Numbered from the stretch's first letter, positions 1 through 8,876 are shown. The stretch: 22,611 bases of DNA from DASPRG01 sp963796125 (GCA_963796125.1 CAWCKM010000055.1:1-22611); one strand, 5' to 3'. A program made the numbers and translations. Notes: generated by a model not told the origin, from the letters alone.

Positions 1-462
1 AAGCTTCTGTTTCTATCTATGATGCTTTCCCTCGTAAGCTTTTCAATTATCTCCTTCTTCTTGAGTGCCATTTCACCGAGGGTATAACGGGGGTCAATAT
101 CCCTTATGTTCAGAGATAACCCATGCACTTCGTGGTAGGTCACTCTTGCAAGCATGAGAATCTTCATTCCAGCTTGGAGTTCTTGCCCTGTTGAGTTACG
201 GAAATTAACACTGATTTGCCTGAAATCTCTCGCCCATATGATAGCTCTCATCTTTGCTGCTGTCGCATTTTCCTGCTTTTCAACAAGTTCACTAGCAATG
301 CCCCGAGTTAAGGTGACAGTTGATTTGACTTAATTCAGCGGTTACCCAGTATTCATCAGGAAGGGTGGAGTCAATGGTTGATTTGATGAGGTATGTAAGT
401 TCTCTGAGAGTTAAAAGTAATCCATAGATAGTAGTATAAGACAGGTTAGATGTTTCTTTCAC
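1..462 (-). CDS. xseA: Exodeoxyribonuclease VII large subunit, N-terminal part (partial, one frameshift)
   Basis: Exonuclease VII large subunit, which binds XseB and degrades single-stranded DNA. Only the N-terminal OB-fold region is inside the window; the gene runs off the left edge. Reading leftward from a GTG at 460-462 gives a start helix followed by YWVTAELSQINCHLNSGHC, the family's 'W-v-x-GEis...sGHcY' motif. After a frameshift near 293-299 the sequence resumes as SELVEKQENATAAKMRAIIW, then VTYHEVHGLSLNIRDIDP and YTLGEMALKKKEIIEKL. The ELVEK, GLSL-I-DIDP and TLGE blocks match the compact XseA type best known from Bacteroidetes-like annotations. The GTG was chosen because a stop codon lies two codons upstream; no good ribosome binding site is seen. 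The break is probably an indel error, since both sides are conserved. It is divergent from ftsH. Confidence 0.82.
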
Positions 463-554
463 CTGCTAATCAACAAATCTATGAAGACGTTAATAATAAT
501 GATTACCAAAGAAATATTCAGCTTTGATTGAGTCATAAGTCAATGCCTGATACC

Positions 555-573
555 ATTCTACTGGTAGTAGAAT
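555..573. repeat. Perfect 7-bp inverted repeat in the xseA/ftsH divergent region
   Basis: ATTCTAC, a 5-base loop TGGTA, then GTAGAAT. It lies 25 bases upstream of the ftsH -35 candidate, in the only stretch between two divergently oriented genes. It could be an operator or a short hairpin; nothing else supports a role. The rest of 463-597 shows no convincing gene, only a short open frame of fewer than 35 codons on the minus strand that I do not recognise. Confidence 0.35.
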
Positions 574-597
574 ATTCTGTAACTTAGAGACGCTGAG

Positions 598-626
598 TTT
601 GCATTTTTAAACGATTAGTATAAAAT
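598..626 (+). promoter_or_regulatory. Candidate sigma-70 promoter of ftsH
   Basis: TTTGCA at 598-603 and TAAAAT at 621-626 with a 17-base spacer. Transcription would start about 7 bases beyond the -10 box, essentially at the ATG at 633. No Shine-Dalgarno-like sequence precedes that ATG. Confidence 0.4.
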
Positions 627-632
627 TTAATA

Positions 633-2504
633 ATGGATGACGATAAGACAAAAATGTTTGATAGGTTTAAAAGCCCGCAGTGGAGAATTGTTATCGCTGT
701 ACTCCTTATATTTCTTTTTTTCTATATGTGGGGTCAGTTTTTTAGTTCAAGAACCAATGAACTGTATAACATTAGTTACAGCCAGTTTATTGAACAACTT
801 AACGTCAATAATATTAAATCTATCACAATAAAAGATTTGCTGGTGAGCGGCGAGTTCATTAAAGAAATAAATATTCAGTTAACAGGCCAGAAAAAAACTG
901 CAGCAGTGAAATATTTTCAAACATTTCTGCCTTCTTTTCAGGGTGAGGGACTCATTGCAAAGCTTCAGGAGAAGAATGTAGTCATCAATGTAGAGTCTTC
1001 TGAGAAGAAAGGTATTTTATGGCAAATCTTAATGGGTATCTTGCCATGGGCAGTTATTATCGGGGTGTGGATCTTTATCATGAGACGCTCTCAGCAACAG
1101 ATTCAAGGGGGAGCCGGCGGCCTCTTCTCTTTTGGTGCAAGCAAGGCTAAACTTTATGATGTGAAAAAACCCAGTGTAACATTTAAGGATGTTGCAGGGA
1201 TGGAGAATACAAAACAGCAGCTTAAAGAGACAATAGAATTCCAAGACCCTACCAAATTCAAAAGACTTGGTGCAAAGATCCCCAAGGGGGTACTTTTAGT
1301 TGCTTGGGACAGGAAAAACTCTGCTTGCACGTGCAACAGCAGGCGAGGCTGGAGTCCCTTTTTATAGTATCAGTGGGTCTGAGTTCATAGAAATGTTTGT
1401 AGGGGTTGGAGCCTCACGTGTAAGGAACATGTTTAAGAAGGCAAAAGACTCTCAGCCGAGTATTATTTTCATAGATGAAATTGATGCTGTTGGCCGTACC
1501 AGAGGGACAGGCCTTGGAGGAGGACACGATGAAAGGGAACAGACGCTCAATCAGCTTTTAAGTGAAATGGGACGGATTTGAATCCCATGAAGAGGTTATA
1601 GTTATGGCAGCGACCAACAGGCCGGATGTCCTTGACCCTGCACTTCTAAGGCCTGGAAGATTTGACAGGCATATCGTGATTGACAAGCCAGGACTGGAAA
1701 AAGCAGGCAAGAAATCCTTGGGTTCATGTAAAAGAATACATTCGGGATGATTTATGTCTTGAAGTTATAGCAGAAGATACTGTGCACTGTGCTGATATTG
1801 AAAACCTTGCGAATGAGGCTGCACTGATTGCAACAAGGAAAAACAAAGAGAAAATAGATATGAGCGATTTTGAGGAGGCGAAGGATATTGTTTTGATGGG
1901 CGCTGTAAGAGAAGAAACTATTAGTGATACAGAAAGAAAAATAACAGCATATCATGAGGCAGGGCATGCTTTTGTTGCAAGGGAATTACCAGGAACAGAT
2001 CCTATTCACAAGGTCAGCATTATACCTCGGGGAATGACAATGGGTGTAACACAACTCCTGCCTGAAGAAGACAGACATTATTATCCAAAGACATATCTTA
2101 TGAACAGATTAAGCGTGGCACTTGCTGGAAGAGTTGCAGAGAAGATTGTTTTTAATGATACGAGCAGCGGTGCACAGAATGACCTGAAGGAAGCAACATA
2201 CCTTGCCGAGAAGATGGTAGCACAATGGGGTATGAGTGATAAAGTCGGCCCTTTAAACCTCGGAAGGGGTGAAGAACATCCTTTTTTAGGGAGAGAACTT
2301 GCTCAGCCAAAACGTTACAGCGAAGAGATGGCATGGCTTATGGATCAGGAAATAAGAAGGTTATTAACTGATGCCGAATCAAGAGCAGAAAAGAGATATT
2401 GAAGAAGAATAGGGGTGCTCTCGAATGTTGAAGCAGAGGCACTTATAAAAGAGGAGGTTCTTGAAAGAAATGATGTGGAGAGGATAATAAAAGAATCGAA
2501 ATAA
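633..2504 (+). CDS. ftsH: ATP-dependent zinc metalloprotease FtsH (at least four frameshifts)
   Basis: Membrane-anchored AAA+ protease that unfolds and degrades membrane and regulatory proteins. Seen in order: a first transmembrane segment (IVIAVLLIFLFFYMWG), a periplasmic domain, a second transmembrane segment (ILPWAVIIGVWIFIMRR), VTFKDVAGMENTKQQL, a damaged Walker A (GVLLVA then GTGKTLLARA), the pore motif FVGVGASRVR, Walker B IIFIDEIDAVG, the SRH ATNRPDVLDPALLRPGRFDR, the zinc site HEAGH, and the third-ligand block SSGAQNDLKEAT. Frameshifts lie near 1303, 1566-1573 (one extra G in ATGGGAC), 1700-1722 and 2395-2430. The C-terminal coil resumes as VEAEALIKEEVLERNDVERI and stops at 2502-2504. 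The reconstructed length of about 620 residues is normal. Two oddities go beyond simple one-base slips: the Walker A prolines are lost (net 5-base deletion), and the usual TPGFSGAD block reads TVHCAD. Confidence 0.9.
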
Positions 2505-2520
2505 AATCTATGTATGGGTC

Positions 2521-2591
2521 GGGTCAGGCTTGCACATATGCATTTAGCCATGTGTGCGAAGAAGCCAAATGCAAGAACGCAAGCCTGACCC
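2521..2591. repeat. REP-like long imperfect palindrome downstream of ftsH
   Basis: Outer arms GGGTCAGGCTTGC (2521-2533) and GCAAGCCTGACCC (2579-2591) are perfect 13-bp inverted repeats. A second nested pair, TGCATTTAGCC and GCCAAATGCA, continues the stem with one mismatch. It starts 16 bases after the ftsH stop and could act as a transcription-ending or mRNA-protecting stem. The arm sequence and nested layout are typical of REP or MITE-type elements mobilised by REP-associated tyrosine transposases. No such transposase gene is in the window, so that origin is inference. Confidence 0.75.
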
Positions 2592-2602
2592 CGCCATCCC
2601 CC

Positions 2603-2666
2603 GATATCTGTTAAGAGCCTATCCCCTCATGAAATTCCCTGTTTACCTCCTTTTTCAACAGATATC
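2603..2666. repeat. 10-bp inverted repeat with 44-bp spacer
   Basis: GATATCTGTT (2603-2612) and AACAGATATC (2657-2666) are perfect reverse complements. They sit just beyond the REP-like palindrome and before the end of the small membrane-protein gene. Function unknown; they could be the ends of a decayed mobile fragment. Confidence 0.4.
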
Positions 2667-2707
2667 TCTGACTTTCCGTTAAAGAATTATCCCGCGTTAG
2701 TACCTAT

Positions 2708-3098
2708 CTAATCTTTAGGAAACTCGACTTTCAATTCCCCGTTTTCCCAGATATATCTTTCAGGTAAAGGTGGGTTTTTTTGACTAAGTTTTTTGTCGCT
2801 GTGATGGAAGATAAAGACAAACAGCACCGAACAAATAGCTATTGTTAAAAAATAAAAGATGATTGCTAATGTTGAGATAGATAACTGGCTTATGATGCCG
2901 ATGAAAATTCCAACGGCAAGAACAATGGCGTATTTTATGGAAAGGGCCCTGGAATCTTTTAATGGATCCCCTCAGGTTTTCTCTTTTTACCTTTTTCCAG
3001 TTTTCATAGTCCTGTAGCCATGCTTCATTGAGTTCTTCGTTAATTTCTTTTGCTTCTTTTTCGTCTATCCGAAGTTCCGTGGAAATGGCGACATTCAT
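2708..3098 (-). CDS. Unrecognised small two-helix membrane protein (one frameshift)
   Basis: I do not recognise the family. The protein starts MNVAISTELRIDEKEAKEIN, with an acidic and basic cytosolic-looking N-terminal helix up to WKKVKRENLRG. A frameshift near 2960-2975, at a GGGG run, shifts the frame. The sequence then reads DPLKDSRALSIKYA, followed by two hydrophobic helices (AIVLAVGIFIGIISQL and LAIIFYFLTIAICSVLFVFIF) and a tail ending GELKVEFPKD. About 131 residues. The ATG at 3096-3098 is supported by GAGG about 8 bases upstream and by a candidate promoter at 3146-3175. Reading only the first frame gives a false basic C terminus. Two membrane helices behind a charged helical N terminus suggest an anchored accessory protein, but no function can be assigned. 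Confidence 0.65.
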
Positions 3099-3145
3099 AT
3101 TGCATCCTCGGTGTTTATTGTTTAAATCTAACAAAAAGCATGCTA

Positions 3146-3175
3146 ATTATAGGTCAAAACCAACCTTTCTATAAA
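3146..3175 (-). promoter_or_regulatory. Candidate sigma-70 promoter of the small membrane protein gene
   Basis: On the minus strand, TTTATA (3170-3175) and a perfect TATAAT (3146-3151) are separated by 18 bases, about 48 bases upstream of the ATG at 3098. Confidence 0.45.
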
Positions 3176-3514
3176 TAAAGGTTTTGCTCTTTCGCACGTT
3201 TTTTCAGTTGAGCAATTTATATTATTAATTTATATCTTGGAATCTTAAGAAACAATCACCTAACAGTTTTAAATTATAAAGATAATGGTACTAAGGGTTG
3301 TTCAAACTAAAGTATTAATATTAAATGTAACTCAGGCGAAATTCACTGAAGATTAACTGCTAAACTCACGGTTTATCAGCCCGAAAATATGAAATTTATC
3401 TTTTATGCAGTAACAAATCGAGTCAGGATCTCGCAAGGAGTTGCTTTCTATTTGAACTCTTGCTCTCTGATGTATATTATCAAGGCGTTTGTTTCAGGAA
3501 GAACTTCCTCTACG
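3176..3514. other. AT-rich gap without a recognised gene
   Basis: No convincing gene. Next to the promoter, CAAAACC and GGTTTTG (about 3154-3186) form a short inverted repeat. Immediately after the toxin stop, a different minus-strand frame stays open to a stop at 3448-3450 and reads FDVEEVLPETNALIIYIREQ. It has no start codon of its own and may be chance or a remnant. The middle, about 3190-3440, is AT-rich and featureless to my eye. Confidence 0.4.
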
Positions 3515-3790
3515 TCAAATCCTTTTAATAATCTTCTTGTAAACGTCTTTTCTGTTAATAATAGCGAATATCCATACTTCATTTCTCTCAACCTTGTAGA
3601 CTACCCTGTAATCGCCGACCCTTAGTTTCCAGTATCCTTTGAGAGTTTTTCTGAGCGGTTCTCCATATTGATGTGGAGATATTGATAGGCGTTCTTCTAT
3701 TGCCTTCTTGATACGTTTTTTCAGAGTTTCATTAAGTTGGGGAATGTCGACGTCTCGAACGTCTGGATGATATCTCAGCTCAAAGGTCAA
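3515..3790 (-). CDS. RelE/ParE-family type II toxin
   Basis: 91 residues, the normal length for the family, with no frameshift. Family members are usually mRNA interferases or gyrase poisons. Seen: MTFELRYHPDVRDVDIPQLN, then a helical hairpin KKRIKKAIEERL, the hallmark LKGYWKLRVGDYRVVYKV strand block, and the terminal IINRKDVYKKIIKRI. It starts with TTG two bases after the antitoxin stop, so translation is probably coupled. No alternative early ATG exists in frame. The YWKLRVGDYRV pattern is typical of RelE-like mRNA interferases, but I cannot separate RelE from ParE by sight. Confidence 0.88.
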   Translation of the reverse strand: MTFELRYHPDVRDVDIPQLNETLKKRIKKAIEERLSISPHQYGEPLRKTLKGYWKLRVGDYRVVYKVERNEVWIFAIINRKDVYKKIIKRI

Positions 3791-3792
3791 TG

Positions 3793-4017
3793 CTACCAGA
3801 CCTCATCATGTTTTAGTGACTTCTTCCTGCTGAAAGTTTTTTCTCTGGTTTCAGTTAGTTGAGAAAGGGCAATATCCTCCTCAATTTCCAATGCTTCCTT
3901 TACGAGGTCACGCACCTTCAAGGATAAGGAAACCCCATCTCGCTCGGCAAGACGTGCGACATTGTTATATAAGGGCCTTTCAAGGACAACGTTGATTCTG
4001 GGATTTTTTGTTGGCAT
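3793..4017 (-). CDS. Ribbon-helix-helix type antitoxin of the RelE/ParE pair
   Basis: 74 residues. The N-terminal part, NPRINVVLERPLYNNVARLA, looks like the strand plus first helix of an RHH (MetJ/Arc) DNA-binding fold. It is followed by ERDGVSLSLKVRDLVKEALE as the second helix. The charged, probably unstructured C-terminal tail (TETREKTFSRKKSLKHDEVW) would be the toxin-binding part. The start is firm: an almost ideal AAGGAGGTGA lies 6 bases upstream, behind a good promoter. Such antitoxins normally repress their own promoter. It is the first gene of the pair. Confidence 0.82.
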   Translation of the reverse strand: MPTKNPRINVVLERPLYNNVARLAERDGVSLSLKVRDLVKEALEIEEDIALSQLTETREKTFSRKKSLKHDEVW

Positions 4018-4023
4018 AGAGAT

Positions 4024-4074
4024 TCACCTCCTTAGTGCTACACTTATGATACACTTTCATGTTTATTTTTTCAA
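4024..4074 (-). promoter_or_regulatory. Toxin-antitoxin promoter and strong ribosome binding site
   Basis: On the minus strand: TTGAAA (4069-4074), 17 bases, TATCAT (4046-4051), then AAGGAGGTGA (4024-4033) ahead of the ATG at 4017. This is the strongest promoter and RBS combination in the window. The segment overlapping the -10 box (GTGTATCATAAGTGTAGCAC) has weak dyad symmetry and could be the autoregulatory operator. Confidence 0.6.
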
Positions 4075-4087
4075 GCATCCAATTTCT

Positions 4088-4103
4088 CTGTGAAGTGTCA
4101 CAG
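4088..4103. repeat. Perfect 6-bp hairpin between the LUD gene and the toxin-antitoxin promoter
   Basis: CTGTGA, loop AGTG, TCACAG. It lies 15 bases past the end of the LUD/4Fe-4S gene. There is no T tract on the minus strand, so it is a poor intrinsic terminator. The symmetric TGTGA/TCACA core could instead bind a regulator of the CRP/FNR type, which is speculation. Confidence 0.35.
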
Positions 4104-4118
4104 GAAAGCTTGAAATGC

Positions 4119-5332
4119 CTAAGTTTTTAGGGAACTCCATAATTTCAGCCTTACCATATAGTAAAGCCACAGGAGGTGGGATTTTAGAAAATAATAGGCC
4201 TCTTCCGGGATACTCTCACTCCTGATATCTCTGATGACTGCCGGGATATCGATTGATAGGGGACAGCTTTCTTTACACTTCCCGCAGGTAAGACAGAACT
4301 CAAGTTTCTTGTTGGGTTCTCCATTTGAAAGGCTGTGACGGGCAAGACCCTTGCCTCCCAGGTCTTTCTCTTCTGCGAAGTAATTCCCAACTGTATTGTA
4401 CATAGGACAATGGAGGAGACAGTTCCCGCAATCAATACAAAAGAGCAATTCACGAAATCCTTTTTCAATGATCTCTGTCCGTTTGTTGTCAAGCAGTATG
4501 AGAACTACCTCTCTTGGGGAATGAACACCTTTGAAGAACTTCTTTTCAACATCAGCAGTCTTGCTCACACCACTCATGATCTCAATAAAGGATGGAACAG
4601 TGGCTCCGGTAGCATTGTACGTAATTATTTTGATCATATTAATTGCATCCTCTATTGTCGGATAGACTTTATCGATTGCTGAAATAATTATATGTTTCTC
4701 TTTGCGTATGACTTCAGCTATGTTGCCTTCGTTGTGCACCAGCACGATTGAACCTTCTTCTGCTGTAATAGCGTTTGCACCTGTTATTCCAATGCGTGAC
4801 TTCTTTAGGTGATCTCGAATTTCTTTTCTCATAAACGTGACGATTTCTTCAGGGTCTTCGCCTATTTTTGTGCCATAGAACTTTTGAAAGTCCTTCTGAT
4901 ATCTTTTTCGCTGATAGATGCGCAATGGGGCCAGTAGGGTGAGAGGGTTTTTCTCTTAGAACCTGCAGTATCCTGTCTCCTATGTCTGTCTCTATAACCT
5001 CAATGCCCTGTGCTTCTAATTCTTCTGTGAGCTTTATCTCTTTTGTCACATTTGATTTTGATTTCACAACTATTTTCTCGTTTCCTATTTCTTTAAAACG
5101 AGTTGATCATATTAACTGCATCATCTCTGTCTTTTGCTAAAAATACTTTTATCCCATTTTCCTGGACTTTTTTGATTGCTTTACTCAGAAGTTCCTCATT
5201 ACCAACAGACAGTTCCCTGACGATTTTCAGTCTTTTGATCTTCTCACTAAAATCTTCAGGGGTATTCTTTTCCTGCCTGTCCCTCACGGATTTAAAGGCT
5301 TTTCTCATTGAGATTATCTCATCAAAATTCAT
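4119..5332 (-). CDS. LutB-like LUD-domain protein with two 4Fe-4S motifs (two frameshifts)
   Basis: Resembles LutB, the iron-sulfur subunit of the LutABC L-lactate oxidation system, and related LUD/ferredoxin proteins that pass electrons to quinone. In order: N-terminal helical segment MNFDEIISMRKAFKSVRDRQ; LUD core with KSKSNVTKEIKLTEELEAQG, ETDIGDRILQVLREKPSH, IGITGANAITAEEGSIVLVH and NEGN; then two ferredoxin motifs CIDCGNCLLHCP and CLTCGKCKESCP. Frameshifts lie at 5095-5098 (extra base in an A run, TCG TTT AAA expected) and near 4870-4890. The reconstructed length is about 404 residues, slightly shorter than classical LutB. No lutA or lutC is adjacent; the gene sits 108 bases downstream of kdpE on the same strand. 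Lactate as the true substrate is not established, so no symbol is given. Confidence 0.85.
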
Positions 5333-5440
5333 AAATTATTCTTACTCTTTTCACTTTTCAATATGCAAATGTAAACTGGACTTTGATGATGTGATCAGTA
5401 CCTTTATTGAGTCTGCAGGAGTTCGTTGTGCTTCTGGTAT

Positions 5441-6177
5441 TCATCCAGACGATTTTTCTTTTAGATCAAGCTTTAACCTGTATCCGACACCAAGCTCATT
5501 TATCAGAAAACTTGGTCTTGCCGGATCGGCTTCCAGTTTATGACGTAGCTGTGCCATATAGACTCGTAAGTATTGGGTCTCCGTCAGATAAGGTGGGCCC
5601 CATACCTCTTTTAGTAGCTGTCTGTGGGTGAGAACTTTTCCAGCATTTTTAATGAGCACAGTCAAAAGCTTATATTCAATAGGCGTCAGGTGAACTTCTT
5701 TCTCATTCAAAAAAACTTGTCGACGTGCAAGATCGACTCGAAGATTACCAAGAGTAAAAATAGATTCATGTTGCCCGGCTTCCCGAAGCGCCTTATGGCG
5801 CATGGCAACCCGAATCCTTGCCATGAGTTCCCCTGCACCAAAAGGTTTTGTCAAATAATCATCAGCACCAGCATCGAGCGCTTTGATCTTGTCCTGCTCC
5901 TGTTCACGTGCAGAAATTACGATTATGGGAACGTCGCTCCACTCTCGCAGTCTTCGGGTCACTTCCAACCCATCAATGTCAGGCAGTCCCAGATCAAGCA
6001 ATATTATATCCGGCACACGCGTGGCGGCCTGCATAAGACCTTCTTGTCCGGTTGAAGACTCAACAAGCCTGTACCCATGACCCTGTAGGACTATCCGCAA
6101 TAAACGCAGCATCTGGGGTTCATCTTCAATTAAAAGAATCAGACCTTTATCTTGTGAATCTTGCTATCGTTATTATT
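5441..6177 (-). CDS. kdpE: KdpE, potassium-responsive response regulator (damaged start)
   Basis: OmpR-type regulator that activates kdpFABC when phosphorylated by KdpD. Seen: receiver domain with the acidic pair LIEDEPQ, phospho-Asp in DIILLDLGLPDIDG, Thr/Ser switch IVISARE, and Lys in DYLTKPFGAGEL. The C-terminal winged helix has HLTPIEYKLLTVLIKNAGKV, HRQLLKEVWG and YLRVYMAQLRHKLE, ending SFLINELGVGYRL. The first ATG in the open frame (6110-6112) would remove the acidic pocket and the first strand, so it is wrong. The true N terminus lies upstream, near 6177. No in-frame ATG is visible there, but ATAGCAAGATTCACAAG could be ATGAGCAAGATTCACAAG with one base missing, plus one more indel near 6150. 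It follows kdpD by about 10 bases. Confidence 0.93.
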
Positions 6178-6187
6178 ACTTTAAATT

Positions 6188-8876
6188 TCAGATATCTTCA
6201 GGTTCAGGCAGCGACGGTTTTCCGCCTATGGGCAGGGTAAAGCGAAATACTGAACCGCCTCCCGGCCTGCTTTCAGCCCAGATTTGCCCTCCGTGGGCAT
6301 TAACAATCGCTTTGCAAATGGTTAGCCCAAGCCCGATCCCGCCTCCGACTGCAGCACGGCGTACGAATTTCTCAAATATCCGCTCTTCGTCTCCCGGCGG
6401 AATTCCCGGACCACGGTCGGCAAGTTCCATTACTACATCATTGCCCTTGACCTACTGCCGAAAGCTCAAGGGGTGTCCCTTCGGGTGTGTATTTGATCGC
6501 ATTGTCCAGAAGGTTCATGAGGACCTGCTCAATAAGCAGCGGATCAAAAGGGACGAGCGGAATTTCCGCAGGAATTCTGGTTGTTACCTGACGACTTTGA
6601 GCTTGTCGGCAAGACGGTTGAGCACCACTCCGACAATTTCTTCAAGTGATTGCCACTCCTTTTGAACGCTTATCGCTTTCGCCTCAAGGCGTGTCATATC
6701 CAGAACATTGCGGATTATCTGGTTCAGGTGTTCTGCCTCTTCGAATATGGTCTGAACAAGCTCCCGGCGGCTTTGTTTATCGAGAGTGATATCTTCTTGA
6801 AGCAGAGCTGTTGACGAGCCGGTAATCGCTGCGAGCGGTGTTCGCAGATCATGGGAGACAGAACTGAGGAGCGTACTTCTCAGGGCTTCGGTTTCGGCCT
6901 TCAAAAGCGCCTGCTGAGCCTCTTCGGCAAGAAGGGTTCTTTCAATCGCCATTGCTATCTGGTTGGCAAAGCTTTCAAGAATATGGATCTGTTCCTGATC
7001 AAACATCGTCAACGGAGGGCCGGGCAGTATGCCAAGTACACCTACCGTCTTCGAAGAGGTGAAAAGAGGCAGATAAAGCGCGCTAGCACCAGGGAGGGTG
7101 TCTGTACCCAGTCCTGCCCGCTGTCTGTGATCGAAGCACCAATGGGCCACGCTAAGTTCGTTCTGCTCAAGGGCAAAGGTCTCGGGGCCAGTAACTGTGA
7201 CAGTGAGGCTTCCTTTTTCGTCCGGAACAAGAATGACAACCTTGCTTGAAAAGAGTTCGCTTATGTGCCTGATAGTAACAGCGCTCAACTGGGAAATCCC
7301 TCTTTCGCGTACCAGCTCGCGGCTAAGATTATAGAGTGCGGCTGTTCTCCGTTCGCGTTGCCGTGACGCTTTTACCTGCCCACGAATTCGAAGGGTAAGC
7401 CTGCTTATGACAAAGGCCACAACGAACATGACTATGAAGGTGAGAAAATATCGCACGTCATGGACGCTGAAGGTGTAAAACGGTGGAATAAAGAAAAAAT
7501 CATAGACGGCTACACTTAGGAAGGTGGCCAGAAGTGAAGGGCCCTTTCCTGCGCGGCTTGCCACGACTACTATCCCCAGAAGATATACCATCGCCGCATC
7601 TACGACAGTGGCATAAGGGCGCATCAGGGCGGCAATCCCCGTGCAGATAGCAACGGTACCTATGCTTAAGAGCCATTCCTTTATGTTCGACTCTGGCTTT
7701 CCCGGTTTTGCAACAAGCCTCGGCATTGGTACTCCAACTTCGCCGGATATGACATAAACATCTATGTCTCCGCTACCACGTACTACTTCATCAAGCAATG
7801 AACCGAAAAGTTTATCTTTCCACCGGGGATGTGTTGGCTTACCGATAATGATTTTGGTGACATTACGGGCACGGGCGTAATTCAAAATTTCCTCGCTCGC
7901 CTTATGTCCGGAGAGAGTAACAGTTTCTGCTCCGAGACTTTCAGCCAAACGCATATGGTCGGCAAGCTGCCTGAGATCGCTTTCCGACGGTTTCACCGCT
8001 GTCGGAGCCTCGACATAGACAGTGATCCAGTCAGCTCTGAGGCCGGCAGCCATTCGCTTGGCTGCCCGGATCAGCCGGATTGAACGAGGATTCGCACCTA
8101 TACAGACCATGATCCGTTCAGCAGCCGGCCATACTTCTCTTACTCCTTTGATGCGCCGGTAGTCTTGCATCTGTGCATCCACTCTTTCAGCAGTTCGGCG
8201 CAGAGCCAACTCTCTCAAAGCAAGCAAATTTCCCTTGCGAAAGAAATTTTCTCTCGCACGCTCAGCCAAGTCAGCTACATACACCTTCCCTTCTCTGAGC
8301 CGCTGCAAGAGTTCCTCAGGAGGAAGGTCTATAAGTTCTATTTCGTCAGCACGGTCAAGAACAGAATCGGGCAAGGTCTCCCTAACGACTATCCCTGTAA
8401 TCTGTGCGACAACATCATTCAAGCTTTCCAGATGTTGCACGTTCAGCGTGGAGTAGACATTGATTCCAGCATCGAGCAGTTCAAAGACATCCTGCCACCG
8501 CTTTTTGTGACGTAACCCTGGAGCATTTGTATGTGCCAACTCGTCTATTAAGATAAGTACTGGTTTGCGGAGTAACGCTTCATCAAGATCGAATTCCGAG
8601 AGAGTGGCACCTCTGTATTCAATCGAAAGGCGTGGGAGTATTTCCAGTCCCTCAAGAAGTGCTTCGGTTTCAGGACGGCCATGGGTCTCTGCAAATCCCA
8701 CTATCACATCGATCCCCTCGGCCTGCTTCTGGCGGGCTGCTCCCAGCATGGCATAGGTTTTACCAACTCCAGGAGCAGCGCCAAAAAATATCTTCAATTT
8801 TCCCTTGCGCTCGCGTTCCTCTTCCTTCTGTACCTGCTGCTAAAAGCACATCAGGACTTAGCCGTCGTTCTTCCAT
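6188..8876 (-). CDS. kdpD: KdpD, turgor/potassium sensor histidine kinase (three frameshifts)
   Basis: Full-size KdpD of about 896 residues. In order: RLSPDVLLAA and a charged linker; KdpD domain with Walker A GAAPGVGKTYAML and Walker B-like ILIDELAHTN; Usp-like domain (RIMVCIGANPRSIRLIR); four membrane helices between about 385 and 485; a GAF-like segment; HisKA with LLSSVSHDLRTPLAAITGSS; HATPase with LLDNAIKYTPEG, ADRGPGIPPGDEERIFEKF and GGGIGLGLTICKAI. Frameshifts lie near 8840 (one extra G before GTACAGAAGG), 6584 and 6445-6452. The ATG at 8874-8876 was chosen because it precedes the family N terminus; a start at 8797 would remove the conserved leader. It lies 69 bases downstream of the small secreted-protein gene. 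Confidence 0.95.

Noticed and set aside
1..6. Window starting exactly with a HindIII site (AAGCTT), suggesting a clone end
   Set aside because: A second HindIII site occurs at 36-41 and the right end has none, so it may be chance; it says nothing about function.
3448..3514. Short open frame after the toxin reading FDVEEVLPETNALIIYIREQ as a toxin extension
   Set aside because: The toxin already has normal family length and ends in the usual KRI; the extra frame has no start and is too short to support.
3389..3625. Plus-strand open frame of 78 codons
   Set aside because: Largely antisense to the RelE/ParE-type toxin gene; no ribosome binding site and no recognisable protein.
5333..5440. Promoter for the LUD gene in the kdpE-LUD spacer
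   Set aside because: TTTACA and TTGAAA hexamers are present but no -10 box at proper distance was found.
5624..6055. Plus-strand open frame of 143 codons
   Set aside because: Lies entirely antisense to kdpE, whose motifs are clear.
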